Assembly (NCBI GenBank): GCA_964606085.1
Contig: CAZSFD010000018.1
Location: 1 to 64,000, forward strand
Source of the DNA: CAIQJJ01 sp964606085
GTDB lineage: Bacteria; Chloroflexota; Anaerolineae; Anaerolineales; UBA4823
Direction: 5' to 3'
DNA length: 64,000 nucleotides
The notes beneath the pieces are model-generated. The model saw only the letters and a program-made list of their open reading frames with translations. It did no database searches and was not told the DNA's origin. A program made the position numbers and the translations under genes. Below are positions 49,766 through 58,765 of this stretch, piece after piece (position 1 is the first letter of the stretch; every line of letters starts with the position of its first letter).

Positions 49766-51793
49766 CTACTTGCCCCCTGCTTCCTGCAACCCTTCCCATT
49801 CCCCCATCTTCTCATCCAATTCGGCTTGCAAGCGCACATAGTCGCTGCCCATCTGTTGCACTTTTTTGGGGTCGGCGGGCGGGTTTTCGAGGGCGCGGGA
49901 TAGGTCGGCGATGCGCTCTTCGAGGTCGGTGATCTCTTTCTCTACAGCGCTGATGCGGTTGCGGCGGCGGCGTTCTTCGTTGGTGCGGGATGCTCCGCCT
50001 TTGGGGGCAAGCGCGGCTTTGGGGGGCGCTTCGGGCGTGGCGGCCTTGATCTGTTCGGCCTGCGCTTCACGCCAGGCACGCTGCTCACTGTATGTGCCTT
50101 TGAAGACGTGCAGAATCCCCTTTTCTTCATCAATTTCCCAAATTTGCGTCGCCAAAGCATCAATCAAATAGCGGTCGTGCGAGACGAGCAAGATGGTGCC
50201 CTGGAAGTGGTCGAGGACGGCCTCCAAGATTTCTTGCGAGGGGATGTCGAGGTGGTTGGTGGGTTCGTCGAGCAGGAGCAGGTTGGCCCCAGAGAGTGAG
50301 AGTTTGGCTAAGGCCAGGCGGCTGCCCTCGCCGCCGGAGAGCATCGCCACTTTCTTGAACACGTCTTCGCCAGAGAACAGGAATTTTGCCAGGTAGTCGC
50401 GGATGTCGGCCAGGAGCATGTTGGGGGCCACCGCGTCGATCTCCTCGACCAGGGTGCGTTCGGGGCGCAGGTCTTCGTGGGCCTGGGCGAAGTAGCCCAC
50501 TTTCAGGCTGGCGCCCAGTTCCACCTCGCCCTTGAGCGGCGGGTGCTGGCCGAGGATGGTCTTGAGAAAGGTGGTTTTGCCCGCTCCATTGGGGCCGATC
50601 AGGGCGGCGGTTTCGAGGCGGCGCAGTTCGATGTTCTCGGTGCGGAAGAGCGTGCGTTCGGGGAAGCCGACGGCCAGATCGTAGGTGCGCAGGACGATGT
50701 CGCCGGAGCGGTAGGTGGCGTGCAGGTGCAGGCTGAGGCCAGGCGGACGGTTGACGGGCGGGCGCAGGCCGCGCACGCGGCGTTCGGCCTCGTCCACGCT
50801 GTATGGGCTGACGGTGGTGTTTACGTCGGCGCTGACCTCGCCCCAGTTGCGCCCGACGACGTTTTCCATGCCGAGTTGTTCGATGGCCTGCAAGATGCGT
50901 GTCAGGCGTTTCAGGCGTCCTTTGGCTTGCTGCACGTTTTGGCCGGAGATATTTTTCTTGATGTACTCCATGTCTTTGAGCAGGCGCTCTTTTTCGCTCT
51001 CAAAAATCTCCAGGCGGTGTTCCCAGCGTCGTTGGCGGTCGGCCACGTAGGCGGAGTAGTTGCCATGGTAGGTCTCAAACCCGCTTTGGCTCATCTCGAA
51101 GACGACGTTGGCGACGCGGTCGAGAAAGTAGCGGTCGTGCGAGACAATCAGCGCTGCGCCTTCCCAGCGGGCCAGGTATTCTTCCAGCCATTCGACGGCG
51201 GCAATATCGAGATGATTGGTTGGCTCGTCGAGGATCAGCAGGTCGGGGGCGAGCAGCAGCAGACGGGCCAGCAAGGCACGCGTGCGCTGTCCGCCGGAGA
51301 GGTGGCGCAAAGGCAGGGCGAACTCGTCGCGGCTGAACCCCAGGCCGGTCAACACTTGCTGGATGCGGGTGACATAGGTGTATCCGCCGCCATGCTCGTA
51401 GACGTGTTGCAGCGCGCCGTATTTCTCCAGGGCGGCCTCGGCCACGGCGGGGTCAGACATTTGCGCTTCGAGGGCGGCCAGGTCGGCTTCCATCTGGCGC
51501 AGGGGACTGAAGGCTTCCAGGCTGGCTTCCCACAGTGTCAGTCCGCTCTCGAAGGCGGAATCGCTGGCGGCCTCTTGCGGCAGATAGCCCAATTTCACCC
51601 CTTTGGCATAGACCACCGTCCCGCTGCTGGGTGTTTCGTCGCCGGTCAGGATGCGCAGCAGCGTCGTCTTGCCCACGCCATTCGGCCCGACGATGGCGGC
51701 GCGCGACCCTTTGGGGATGGCAAACGTCACGCTGCTGAAGATGTCGGCGGGGCCGAAAGATTTGGCGAGGCTGGTGGCGGTGATTAAGGACAT
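49766..51793 (-). CDS. ABC-F family ATP-binding protein
   Basis: A 675-residue soluble ATPase with two ABC domains and no membrane segment. Domain 1 has Walker A GPNGVGKTTLL, signature LSGGQRTRALLA and Walker B LLILDEPTNHLD. Domain 2 has GPNGAGKTTFL, LSGGEGSRLALA and LLLLDEPTNHLD. The inter-domain arm (about residues 240-320) and the basic coiled C-terminal extension (EERRRRNRISAVEKEITDLEERI) are as in Uup/EttA/YdiF. ABC-F proteins act on the ribosome in translation rescue or antibiotic protection. The exact subgroup is not certain. Confidence 0.94.
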   Translation of the reverse strand: MSLITATSLAKSFGPADIFSSVTFAIPKGSRAAIVGPNGVGKTTLLRILTGDETPSSGTVVYAKGVKLGYLPQEAASDSAFESGLTLWEASLEAFSPLRQMEADLAALEAQMSDPAVAEAALEKYGALQHVYEHGGGYTYVTRIQQVLTGLGFSRDEFALPLRHLSGGQRTRALLARLLLLAPDLLILDEPTNHLDIAAVEWLEEYLARWEGAALIVSHDRYFLDRVANVVFEMSQSGFETYHGNYSAYVADRQRRWEHRLEIFESEKERLLKDMEYIKKNISGQNVQQAKGRLKRLTRILQAIEQLGMENVVGRNWGEVSADVNTTVSPYSVDEAERRVRGLRPPVNRPPGLSLHLHATYRSGDIVLRTYDLAVGFPERTLFRTENIELRRLETAALIGPNGAGKTTFLKTILGQHPPLKGEVELGASLKVGYFAQAHEDLRPERTLVEEIDAVAPNMLLADIRDYLAKFLFSGEDVFKKVAMLSGGEGSRLALAKLSLSGANLLLLDEPTNHLDIPSQEILEAVLDHFQGTILLVSHDRYLIDALATQIWEIDEEKGILHVFKGTYSEQRAWREAQAEQIKAATPEAPPKAALAPKGGASRTNEERRRRNRISAVEKEITDLEERIADLSRALENPPADPKKVQQMGSDYVRLQAELDEKMGEWEGLQEAGGK

Positions 51794-51797
51794 GGTT

Positions 51798-51873
51798 GGT
51801 TAGTTGTCTAGTCGTCTAGTCAGCTAGTCGGCTGGTCGCTTGAACTTCCGATGACTAACTGATTAGCCGACTA
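51798..51873. repeat. intergenic quasi-palindrome, TAGTCGTC words
   Basis: Tandem TAGTTGTC/TAGTCGTC/TAGTCAGC words (51800-51835) are partly complementary to GACTAACTGATTAGCCGACTA (51853-51873). It lies in the divergent region between the ABC-F and LCP genes. Confidence 0.65.
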
Positions 51874-51992
51874 AAAAGCGAAAGATTCGGAACTGACTTT
51901 GACCCGCAACGTTTGCGAATGGTTGGCATTTTTCGTGCAACGAGCAAGCCAGCGCCCCATTTTACCCGAAAAGGATCGTCAAAAAAACAGGT

Positions 51993-51998
51993 TATAAT
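51993..51998 (+). promoter_or_regulatory. -10 box of the LCP gene
   Basis: A perfect TATAAT with only three bases to the ATG at 52002. A transcript starting at normal spacing would begin inside that codon's neighbourhood, so the ATG at 52032 may be the true start. The -35 is weak. Confidence 0.5.
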
Positions 51999-52001
51999 GC
52001 C

Positions 52002-53486
52002 ATGAAATCTTCTGTACAAACCCAATTCACTATGACTCGCCCCCGAAACAACCGTTCACAACTCAATTCTCCCCTCGTTTTTGGCCTCTTGGTGGCTTTT
52101 CTGCTCTCAGCCGCCATCACCGCTTATCTAACTTACGCAGCCGTACGCGATGCCGTCTCGGCGTGGGATGTGACCCAACTGCAAGGCGCACCCATTCTGA
52201 ACGGCGAGAACCCACAAGGCACGCCAGCGCCCGGCGTTGTCAACGCCACGCTCGATCCCAACGTCCCCCTACAAGCGCCCGATATGCCCACCCCGCAGCC
52301 CTGGGATGGCGCCAGCCGCGTCACCGTGTTGGTGATGGGCTATGACTATGGCGATTGGTCTGATGAGCGCAAATGCCCCTGCCGCACCGATACGATGATC
52401 CTGCTCACCCTCGACCCACTGACGCAATCGGCGGGCATGTTGAGCATCCCGCGCGACCTGTGGGTGAGCATCCCCGGTTTTGCCGATAACTACAAGATCA
52501 ACCAGGCTTACTACCTCGGCGATGCCAGCCAACTGCCCGGCGGTGGGCCAGGATTGGCGATCAAGACCGTTGAGCAGTTCCTCGGTGTGCCGATCAACTT
52601 CTACGCCACGGTAGATTTCACCTCTTTCGAGCGCCTGGTGGATGAGATCGGCGGCGTCGAAATTGACGTGCCGGAAGAAATCAAGGTAGACCCACTGGGC
52701 AGGAACCCGGATGGCACGAGCAATACGGTCATTTTGCAGCCTGGCAAGCAAACCCTCAGTGGCCCGGTGGCGCTGGCTTATGCCCGCGCCCGCTACACCG
52801 AAGGCGGCGATTTCGACCGCGCCAACCGCACCCAGCAGGTCATCCTGGCTATCCGCGACCGCATCCTCAGCCTGGATATGCTGACGACGCTGATCAGCAA
52901 GGCCCCGGTGCTGTATCAGGAGATTTCCGCGGGTGTCAAAACCAATCTCAGCCTCGACCAGATCATCCGCCTGGCGTGGACGGCGTCGCAAATTCCGCTC
53001 GACAGCATCAAAAAGGGTGTCATTGCCCCGCCGGATATGGTCACGTTGGGCAAATCGCCCGATGGGCTGGATATTCTCATCCCCGGGCCAGAGAGAATCC
53101 TCGAACTGCGCGATCAGATATTCACCGCCTCCGGCCCCGTCAGCCCGGCTGTGGCTGCCGACACTGACCCGGCGACGCTCTTTGCCGAAGAAGCCGCCCG
53201 CATCACCGTGCTGAACGCATCTTACCAAAGCGGCCTGGCCGCCACCACCCAGGAATGGCTCAACACGCAAGGCTTCAACGTGACCCAGGTGGGCAACGCC
53301 GACCAGCTTTCGGCGGTAACAAAAATCTACGACTACACCGGCAAGCCTTACACGATTAAGTACATCATCCAGGTGATGGGCCTGCCCGACAATGTCGCCA
53401 TCTACAGCAGTTACGATCCGAATAGCGAGGTAGACGTGGCGATTATTTTGGGGGATGATTGGGCGAATAGCAATCCGATGCCATGA
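52002..53486 (+). CDS. LytR-CpsA-Psr (LCP) family protein
   Basis: A 494-residue protein (484 if started at 52032). A cytoplasmic basic N-terminus and one transmembrane helix (about residues 27-50) are followed by the extracellular LCP domain: VLVMGYDYGDWSDERKCPCRTDTMILLTLDP, GMLSIPRDLWVSIPGF and KINQAYYLG are typical, as is YARARYTEGGDFDRANRTQQV. A LytR_C domain closes the protein (about residues 400-490). LCP enzymes attach glycopolymers to peptidoglycan or proteins. The 3' end overlaps the LOG-family gene by four bases. Confidence 0.93.
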   Translation: MKSSVQTQFTMTRPRNNRSQLNSPLVFGLLVAFLLSAAITAYLTYAAVRDAVSAWDVTQLQGAPILNGENPQGTPAPGVVNATLDPNVPLQAPDMPTPQPWDGASRVTVLVMGYDYGDWSDERKCPCRTDTMILLTLDPLTQSAGMLSIPRDLWVSIPGFADNYKINQAYYLGDASQLPGGGPGLAIKTVEQFLGVPINFYATVDFTSFERLVDEIGGVEIDVPEEIKVDPLGRNPDGTSNTVILQPGKQTLSGPVALAYARARYTEGGDFDRANRTQQVILAIRDRILSLDMLTTLISKAPVLYQEISAGVKTNLSLDQIIRLAWTASQIPLDSIKKGVIAPPDMVTLGKSPDGLDILIPGPERILELRDQIFTASGPVSPAVAADTDPATLFAEEAARITVLNASYQSGLAATTQEWLNTQGFNVTQVGNADQLSAVTKIYDYTGKPYTIKYIIQVMGLPDNVAIYSSYDPNSEVDVAIILGDDWANSNPMP

Positions 53487-54064
53487 AAACTATCTGCGTA
53501 TATTGTGGATCATCTGACAAAATGCCGTCAACTTACCTGGAGGCGGCTCGGCGTATGGGTTCCAGCATCGCCGCTCGCCAACTGCGCCTGGCCTATGGCG
53601 CAGGCAGCACCGGCCTGATGGGGGCGGTAGCCGATGGCGCTTTGGCGGCCGGCGGCGAGGTGATGGGCGTGATCCCTGAAATTTTCAACACACCCCAACT
53701 GATGCACACCCGCCTGACCCAACTGGAGATCGTCGCTGACATGCACGCCCGCAAGGCTCGCCTGGCATCTTTGGCAGACGCCTTCATCGCTCTGCCCGGC
53801 GGCTACGGCACCCTCGACGAGTTCTTTGAAATCCTCACCTGGGCGCAAATTGGCCTGCACCAAAAGCCGATTGGTCTGCTCAACACGCGTGGCTACTTTG
53901 CACCCCTCCTGGCCTGGGTGGAACACGCCGCTGCCGAAGGGTTTATTTATGCCGAGCATCGCCGCCTGTTCGCCGTCCACGAAGACCCCGAAGCCTTGCT
54001 CGATCTACTTGATAACCACGCGCCACCGCCCGACCTGGCACGTTGGGTCACGCGTGACGCATAA
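53483..54064 (+). CDS. LOG-family protein (cytokinin riboside phosphoribohydrolase-like)
   Basis: A 193-residue Rossmann-like protein of the TIGR00730/LOG group. The motif PGGYGTLDEFFEILTW (about residues 95-110) and RKARLASLADAFIAL are the family signature. LOG enzymes release free nucleobase from nucleoside monophosphates. In bacteria many are nucleotide-cleaving housekeepers of uncertain role. It is translationally coupled to the LCP gene by ATGA. Confidence 0.93.
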   Translation: MKTICVYCGSSDKMPSTYLEAARRMGSSIAARQLRLAYGAGSTGLMGAVADGALAAGGEVMGVIPEIFNTPQLMHTRLTQLEIVADMHARKARLASLADAFIALPGGYGTLDEFFEILTWAQIGLHQKPIGLLNTRGYFAPLLAWVEHAAAEGFIYAEHRRLFAVHEDPEALLDLLDNHAPPPDLARWVTRDA

Positions 54065-54066
54065 AC

Positions 54067-54095
54067 AAAACCGGGCTGTTGAACAGCCCGGTTTT
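54067..54095. terminator. bidirectional Rho-independent terminator
   Basis: AAAACCGGGCTG pairs with CAGCCCGGTTTT around TTGAA, with T-tracts on both strands. It separates the convergent LOG and prmA genes. Confidence 0.92.
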
Positions 54096-54098
54096 GTT

Positions 54099-55022
54099 TT
54101 ACGCCGTCTCATTGCGTAAGGCTAAAGCCACCCAATCGGCAATTTGCTTTCTCTCAACCAGCGCCAGGCCATGCCCGGCGGCCGCTTGCACGATTTCATC
54201 GGCCTGGGTATCGAGAATACCCGACAAAATCAGCGTCCCGCCAGGGGCGACCAGGTCGGTCAGGCCATCGCCAAACAGACGCAGGATGATCGGGGCGAGG
54301 ATGTTCGCCAGCACCAACGCGGCCTGCCGGATGGCAAAATCGCCGCGCTTCACTTCAATGACTGACCCGGCCCCCCATTCGCAGCCAGCCGTCACGCCGT
54401 TCAAGACGGCATTTTCTTGCGAAACCTTCACGGCCAGGGGGTCAATATCCACACCCAGGGCAAACGCGGCGCCCAATTTACGCGCCGCCACCGACAAAAT
54501 ACCCGATCCACATCCCACATCAATGACCTGCTGCGTTTGCCCCAGCATTTGCTCAACCAATTCCAAACAGAGCTGTGTGGTGGGGTGCGTACCGGTGCCA
54601 AAGGCCATGCCAGGGTCCATGCGGATGGCGATGCGCCCCGCATCCGGCGATTCGAGCCAGGCCGGGACGATGATCAGTTTTTCGCCGATGGCGATGGGGT
54701 GATAGTGTGCTTTCCACGCTTCGGCCCAATCGGTCTCCTGCACGGTGCGGAATTGCGCGGCTGGCAGCGGCGCAATCGCTCCCAGGTAAAACAGCGCCTG
54801 TTCCACCTTTTGGCGCGTCTCTTCGGTGTTTTCGTCTATGGGCAGGTAGCCGCACACGCGCAGCGGGCCAACCGTGCGTCCGCCTTCGTCATCTTCATTG
54901 GCCGTGACGGCGGTGCTTTCGATAGCCACCCCGCCTGGCACATAGCGCGCCAGCACTTCGGCCACCGCTTCGGCTAACTCGCCATTGACGATCAGGGAGA
55001 TTTCGAGCCAGGAATTTTCCAT
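54099..55022 (-). CDS. prmA: ribosomal protein L11 methyltransferase
   Basis: A 307-residue SAM-dependent methyltransferase that trimethylates L11. The N-terminal substrate domain (about residues 1-85) begins SWLEISLIVNG. DPGMAFGTGTHPTTQLCLELV, VIDVGCGSGILSVAARKLG and LVLANILAPIILRL are the diagnostic motifs. The gene is last in the heat-shock operon, eight bases after dnaJ, an arrangement seen in many bacteria. The start at 55022 (MENSWLEI) is chosen over 55058 to respect family length. Confidence 0.95.
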   Translation of the reverse strand: MENSWLEISLIVNGELAEAVAEVLARYVPGGVAIESTAVTANEDDEGGRTVGPLRVCGYLPIDENTEETRQKVEQALFYLGAIAPLPAAQFRTVQETDWAEAWKAHYHPIAIGEKLIIVPAWLESPDAGRIAIRMDPGMAFGTGTHPTTQLCLELVEQMLGQTQQVIDVGCGSGILSVAARKLGAAFALGVDIDPLAVKVSQENAVLNGVTAGCEWGAGSVIEVKRGDFAIRQAALVLANILAPIILRLFGDGLTDLVAPGGTLILSGILDTQADEIVQAAAGHGLALVERKQIADWVALALRNETA

Positions 55023-55030
55023 TCGCAACC

Positions 55031-56161
55031 TTACCCCCCCAGCGTATCCTTCAACCAATCGAAAAAGCTGCGCTCTTGCGGCTTGACCTCGCTGCCCAAC
55101 GATTGGGCGAGCTGCTCGAAGAGTTTGCGCTGGTCGTTGGTGAGTGTTTTGGGGATGGTGATGTTGACAACCACCAGTTGATCGCCCCGCCCGGCGCTGC
55201 GCAGATGCGGCACGCCCTTCGCTTTCAGGCGCAGCACCTTACCCGGCTGTGTACCCGCGGGGATTTTCAGCATCGTCGCGCCATCTACGGTGGGGATTTC
55301 GACCTCGGTGCCGAGGGTGGCCTGAGCCACGTTGATGTCCAAATCCAGGTGGACATCGTCGCCGCGGCGGCGGAAGTAGCGATGCGGCTGCACTTCGATC
55401 ACCAGGTAGAGCGAGCCATTCGGCCCGCCGTTGACGCCCGGCTGCCCCTCCCCGGCCAGGCGGATTTGCGTCCCCGTATCCACGCCCGCCGGGATGGTGA
55501 CGACTTTACGCCGCGCTTTGCGTTCCAGGCCGCGCCCGCCGCAGGTGCGGCAGGGCGTGCTGATCACCTCGCCGCTGCCGCTGCACGCCGGGCAGGCGGA
55601 GACCTGCACCATCGAGCCGAGGATGGTCTGGCGGGCCTGGCGTACCTCGCCGGTGCCATTGCAGGTCGAGCAGCGGATAGGAGATGTTCCCGGTTCGGCG
55701 CCGCGCCCCTGGCAGTGGGTGCATACCTCGTCACGGTGAAATTCGATTTCCTTCTCGAGGCCAAACACGGCTTCTTCAAAGGCCAATTCCACCTTCATTT
55801 GCAGATCGGCGCCGCGCTGCGGCATGTTCTGGGCGCGGCGTCCCTGGCGGCCAAAACCGCCCATGCCGCCAAAGCCGAACAACTCGCTGAACAGGTCGGC
55901 GAAATCTACGCTGAAATCGGGCGGCACCCCGCCATTGTTCTGCACCCCCGCGTGACCAAAACGGTCGTAGGCGGCGCGCTTCTGATCATCCGACAGGATG
56001 GCGTAGGCTTCGTTGATCTCTTTGAATTTTTCCTCGGCATCTGGCTCTTTGTTCACATCCGGGTGATATTTACGCGCGGCCTGGCGGAAGGCTGATTTCA
56101 GCTCATCCGCCGAGGCCGTTTTGGAAACACCGAGGGTTTCGTAATAATCTCTTTTAGACAT
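55031..56161 (-). CDS. dnaJ: chaperone protein DnaJ
   Basis: A 376-residue Hsp40 of full domain set. The J domain (residues 1-70) has the HPD motif in KYHPDVNKE. A Gly/Phe-rich stretch follows (GFGGMGGFGRQGR), then four zinc-binding repeats (CTHCQGRG, CSTCNGTG, CPACSGSG, CRTCGGRG) and two C-terminal substrate domains. It stimulates DnaK ATPase and delivers unfolded clients. The ATG lies three bases after the dnaK stop. An in-frame TTG at 56167 would add two residues and overlap dnaK. Confidence 0.97.
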   Translation of the reverse strand: MSKRDYYETLGVSKTASADELKSAFRQAARKYHPDVNKEPDAEEKFKEINEAYAILSDDQKRAAYDRFGHAGVQNNGGVPPDFSVDFADLFSELFGFGGMGGFGRQGRRAQNMPQRGADLQMKVELAFEEAVFGLEKEIEFHRDEVCTHCQGRGAEPGTSPIRCSTCNGTGEVRQARQTILGSMVQVSACPACSGSGEVISTPCRTCGGRGLERKARRKVVTIPAGVDTGTQIRLAGEGQPGVNGGPNGSLYLVIEVQPHRYFRRRGDDVHLDLDINVAQATLGTEVEIPTVDGATMLKIPAGTQPGKVLRLKAKGVPHLRSAGRGDQLVVVNITIPKTLTNDQRKLFEQLAQSLGSEVKPQERSFFDWLKDTLGG

Positions 56162-56163
56162 TT

Positions 56164-58053
56164 TCAAACGTTCTTGTATTCACCATCCACCACGCCCTCA
56201 TCGGCGGGTCCGCCAGGCTGCGGGCCTGCACCGGGGCCTGCAGCGGGGCCGCCTTGTTGGTAGGCTGCCGCGCCAAGCTGCTGGACAACTTCAAAGAGTT
56301 TGTCGGTGGCGGCTTTGATCGTTTCGGGGTCTTCCTGGTTCATCACCGCGCGCACATTGGCTACTTCGTCGGTCACTTTCTGTTTCACGTCTTCGGGAAT
56401 TTTGTCGCCCAGGTCTTTGATGGCCTTTTCGGCGGTGTAGCAGGCGTTGTCGGCGTTGTTGCGGGCCTCGACGATCTCTTTGCGGCGTTTATCTTCGTCG
56501 GCGTGTGCTTCGGCGTCCTGGCGCATGCGCTCCACTTCTTTGTCCGAAAGGCCCGATGAAGCCGTGATGGTGATGTGCTGCGAGCGGTTGGTGGCTTTAT
56601 CGGCGGCAGTGACTTTGATGATGCCGTTGGCATCAATGTCGAAGGTGACTTCGATTTGGGGGATGCCGCGCGGGGCAGGGGGGATGCCATCGAGGATGAA
56701 TTTGCCCAGCGATTTGTTATCCGCGGCCATCGGGCGTTCGCCTTGCAAGACGTGAATTTCGACCTGGTTCTGCCCGTCGCTGGCCGTGGAGAAGACCTGG
56801 CTTTTGCGGGTGGGGATGGTGGTATTGCGTTCGATCAGGGGCGTGGCGACGCCGCCAAGCGTTTCCACCGAGAGCGTCAGCGGGGTCACGTCGAGCAGCA
56901 AAATGTCTTTGACTTCGCCGCCCAGCACGCCAGCCTGGATGGCCGCCCCGATGGCGACCACTTCGTCGGGGTTGACGCCTTTGTGGGGTTCTTTGCCAAA
57001 CAGGCGGCGCACGGCTTCCTGCACGGCGGGCATGCGCGTCATGCCGCCCACCATCACCACCTCGTCAATCTGATCGGGTTTCAGGCCGGCATCTTTGAGC
57101 GCCTGGCGCACCGGGGCGAGCGAGCGTTCGATCAGATCGCCGGTGAGTTGTTCCAGGCGGGCGCGTGTCATCGTCATCACCAGGTGCTTCGGGCCAGAGG
57201 CGTCGGCGGTGATGTAGGGCAGGTTGATCTCGGTCTGCATCATCGTCGAGAGTTCGATCTTCGACTTTTCCGCCGCTTCTTTCAGGCGTTGCAGGGCCTG
57301 GCGGTCGTTGCGCAAATCAATGCCATTTTCGCGCTTGAACTCGTCGGCCAGGTAGTCAATGATGCGCAGGTCGAAATCGTCGCCGCCGAGGAAGGTATCG
57401 CCATTGGTGGCGCGCACCTGGAAAACGCCGTCACCCACATCGAGGATGGAGATGTCGAACGTGCCGCCGCCCAGGTCGTAGACGGCGATCACCTCGTCCT
57501 TTTTCTTATCCAGGCCATACGCCAGCGAGGAGGCGGTGGGTTCGTTGATGATGCGCAGCACTTCCAGCCCGGCGATCTTGCCAGCATCTTTGGTGGCGTT
57601 ACGTTGCGCGTCGTTGAAGTAAGCCGGAACGGTGATGACCGCCTGCGTGACGGTTTCGCCCAAATAGGCTTCAGCATCGGCCTTAAGTTTGGCCAAAATC
57701 ATAGCCGAGATTTCCGGCGGGGAGTATTCCTTGCCATCCAGCAGCACGCGGGCATCGCCATTGGGGGCCTGGGCCACTTTGTAGGGGGCGCGGCTCATGG
57801 CGCGCTGCACTTCGGCGTCACCGTGGCGGCGACCCATAAAGCGCTTGATCGAGAAGATCGTGTTTTCGGGGTTGACGACCGCCTGATTGCGCGCCACCCG
57901 TCCGACCAGGCGCTCTTTATTCTTGTTGACCGCCACGACCGAGGGGACAAGGCGTTCGCCCTCTGCCGACGGGATCACGATCGGTTCGCCGCCTTCCATC
58001 ACTGCGACGACTGAGTTGGTAGTACCGAGGTCAATGCCGATGATTTTGGACAT
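56164..58053 (-). CDS. dnaK: chaperone protein DnaK (Hsp70)
   Basis: A 629-residue Hsp70. The ATPase domain shows IGIDLGTTNSVVAVMEGGEP, AVITVPAYFNDAQRNATKDAG, INEPTASSLAYGLDKK and VYDLGGGTFDISILDVGDG. The substrate domain has LLLDVTPLTLSVETLGGV, and the lid ends in a Gly/Pro-rich tail (QQGGPAAGPGAGPQPGGPADEG). The start at 58053 (MSKIIGIDLG) is unambiguous by family comparison. It lies between grpE and dnaJ in the CIRCE-controlled operon. Confidence 0.98.
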   Translation of the reverse strand: MSKIIGIDLGTTNSVVAVMEGGEPIVIPSAEGERLVPSVVAVNKNKERLVGRVARNQAVVNPENTIFSIKRFMGRRHGDAEVQRAMSRAPYKVAQAPNGDARVLLDGKEYSPPEISAMILAKLKADAEAYLGETVTQAVITVPAYFNDAQRNATKDAGKIAGLEVLRIINEPTASSLAYGLDKKKDEVIAVYDLGGGTFDISILDVGDGVFQVRATNGDTFLGGDDFDLRIIDYLADEFKRENGIDLRNDRQALQRLKEAAEKSKIELSTMMQTEINLPYITADASGPKHLVMTMTRARLEQLTGDLIERSLAPVRQALKDAGLKPDQIDEVVMVGGMTRMPAVQEAVRRLFGKEPHKGVNPDEVVAIGAAIQAGVLGGEVKDILLLDVTPLTLSVETLGGVATPLIERNTTIPTRKSQVFSTASDGQNQVEIHVLQGERPMAADNKSLGKFILDGIPPAPRGIPQIEVTFDIDANGIIKVTAADKATNRSQHITITASSGLSDKEVERMRQDAEAHADEDKRRKEIVEARNNADNACYTAEKAIKDLGDKIPEDVKQKVTDEVANVRAVMNQEDPETIKAATDKLFEVVQQLGAAAYQQGGPAAGPGAGPQPGGPADEGVVDGEYKNV

Positions 58054-58091
58054 GGGGAAATCTCCGGGAAAAGGGGGGGATTCGATGTTCA

Positions 58092-58133
58092 TTATTCGAT
58101 AATTCGTTATTCGGATAACGGATTATCGAATAA
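58092..58133. repeat. intergenic quasi-palindrome between grpE and dnaK, TTATTCGATAA words
   Basis: Nineteen-base arms 58092-58110 and 58115-58133 with one mismatch and a 4-nt loop. Sited inside the heat-shock operon, it may act as a processing or stability hairpin that raises dnaK relative to grpE levels. Confidence 0.82.
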
Positions 58134-58139
58134 CGCTTT

Positions 58140-58721
58140 TCAACTTGCAATGCGCACGAGCGCCGGGCGCAACACGCGTTCGCCGATGAAGTAGCCGGCC
58201 TGCACCACTTCGGCAACGTGGCCGCTGGGCGTGTCAACGCTATCCACCTGGCCGATGGCTTCGTGCTGGTTGGGGTCGAAGGGCTGACCGAGGGCGCTGA
58301 TCGGTTTGATGCCCTGGCTGTCGAAGATGTTGGCCAGCTTGCGGTAGATCAGGTCAACGCCGTTGGCCCAGGCGGCCCCTTCGCCTTCTTGCGGGCGGGT
58401 TTTCAGGGCGCGCTCCAGGTCGTCGGCGATTTCGAGGTAGCGCTTGACGATGGCCCCGGTCTGGTTTTGCTGATTGGCCTCGCGGTCGCGTTCGACGCGT
58501 TTTTTGTAGTTCGAAAACTCGGCCATCGAACGCTGCCAGCCATCCAGATATTCGTCGCGCTTAGTCTGCGCCTCGGCCAGGTCGGCAATCAGAGCAGCCA
58601 TTTCAGGAGCAATGCTCACTTCCTGGGGCGCTTCAGTCACTTCGGCGGCTGCCTCGTTTTCGACTGCTGCTTCTACTTCGGGTTGGGTTTCTTCAACAGG
58701 TTTCTTCTTTGCCATAGCCAT
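58140..58721 (-). CDS. grpE: nucleotide exchange factor GrpE
   Basis: A 193-residue cofactor that exchanges ADP for ATP on DnaK. An acidic, low-complexity N-terminus (residues 8-45) precedes the long dimerisation helix, KRDEYLDGWQRSMAEFSNYKKRVERDRE, and the compact beta domain with FDPNQHEAIGQVDS and VAEVVQAGYFIGERVLRPALVRIA. The ATG at 58721 has TGAGGA about five bases upstream. Other near-by ATGs at 58727 and 58715 are possible. Confidence 0.96.
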   Translation of the reverse strand: MAMAKKKPVEETQPEVEAAVENEAAAEVTEAPQEVSIAPEMAALIADLAEAQTKRDEYLDGWQRSMAEFSNYKKRVERDREANQQNQTGAIVKRYLEIADDLERALKTRPQEGEGAAWANGVDLIYRKLANIFDSQGIKPISALGQPFDPNQHEAIGQVDSVDTPSGHVAEVVQAGYFIGERVLRPALVRIAS

Positions 58722-58765
58722 GAACATCCTCACAAAATCAGCCATCAGAAATCGAACGATGAAAG

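Noticed and set aside
56575..58014. A 479-codon plus-strand frame opposite dnaK
   Set aside because: Antisense shadows of dnaK are well known to be long and open. No independent evidence of coding.
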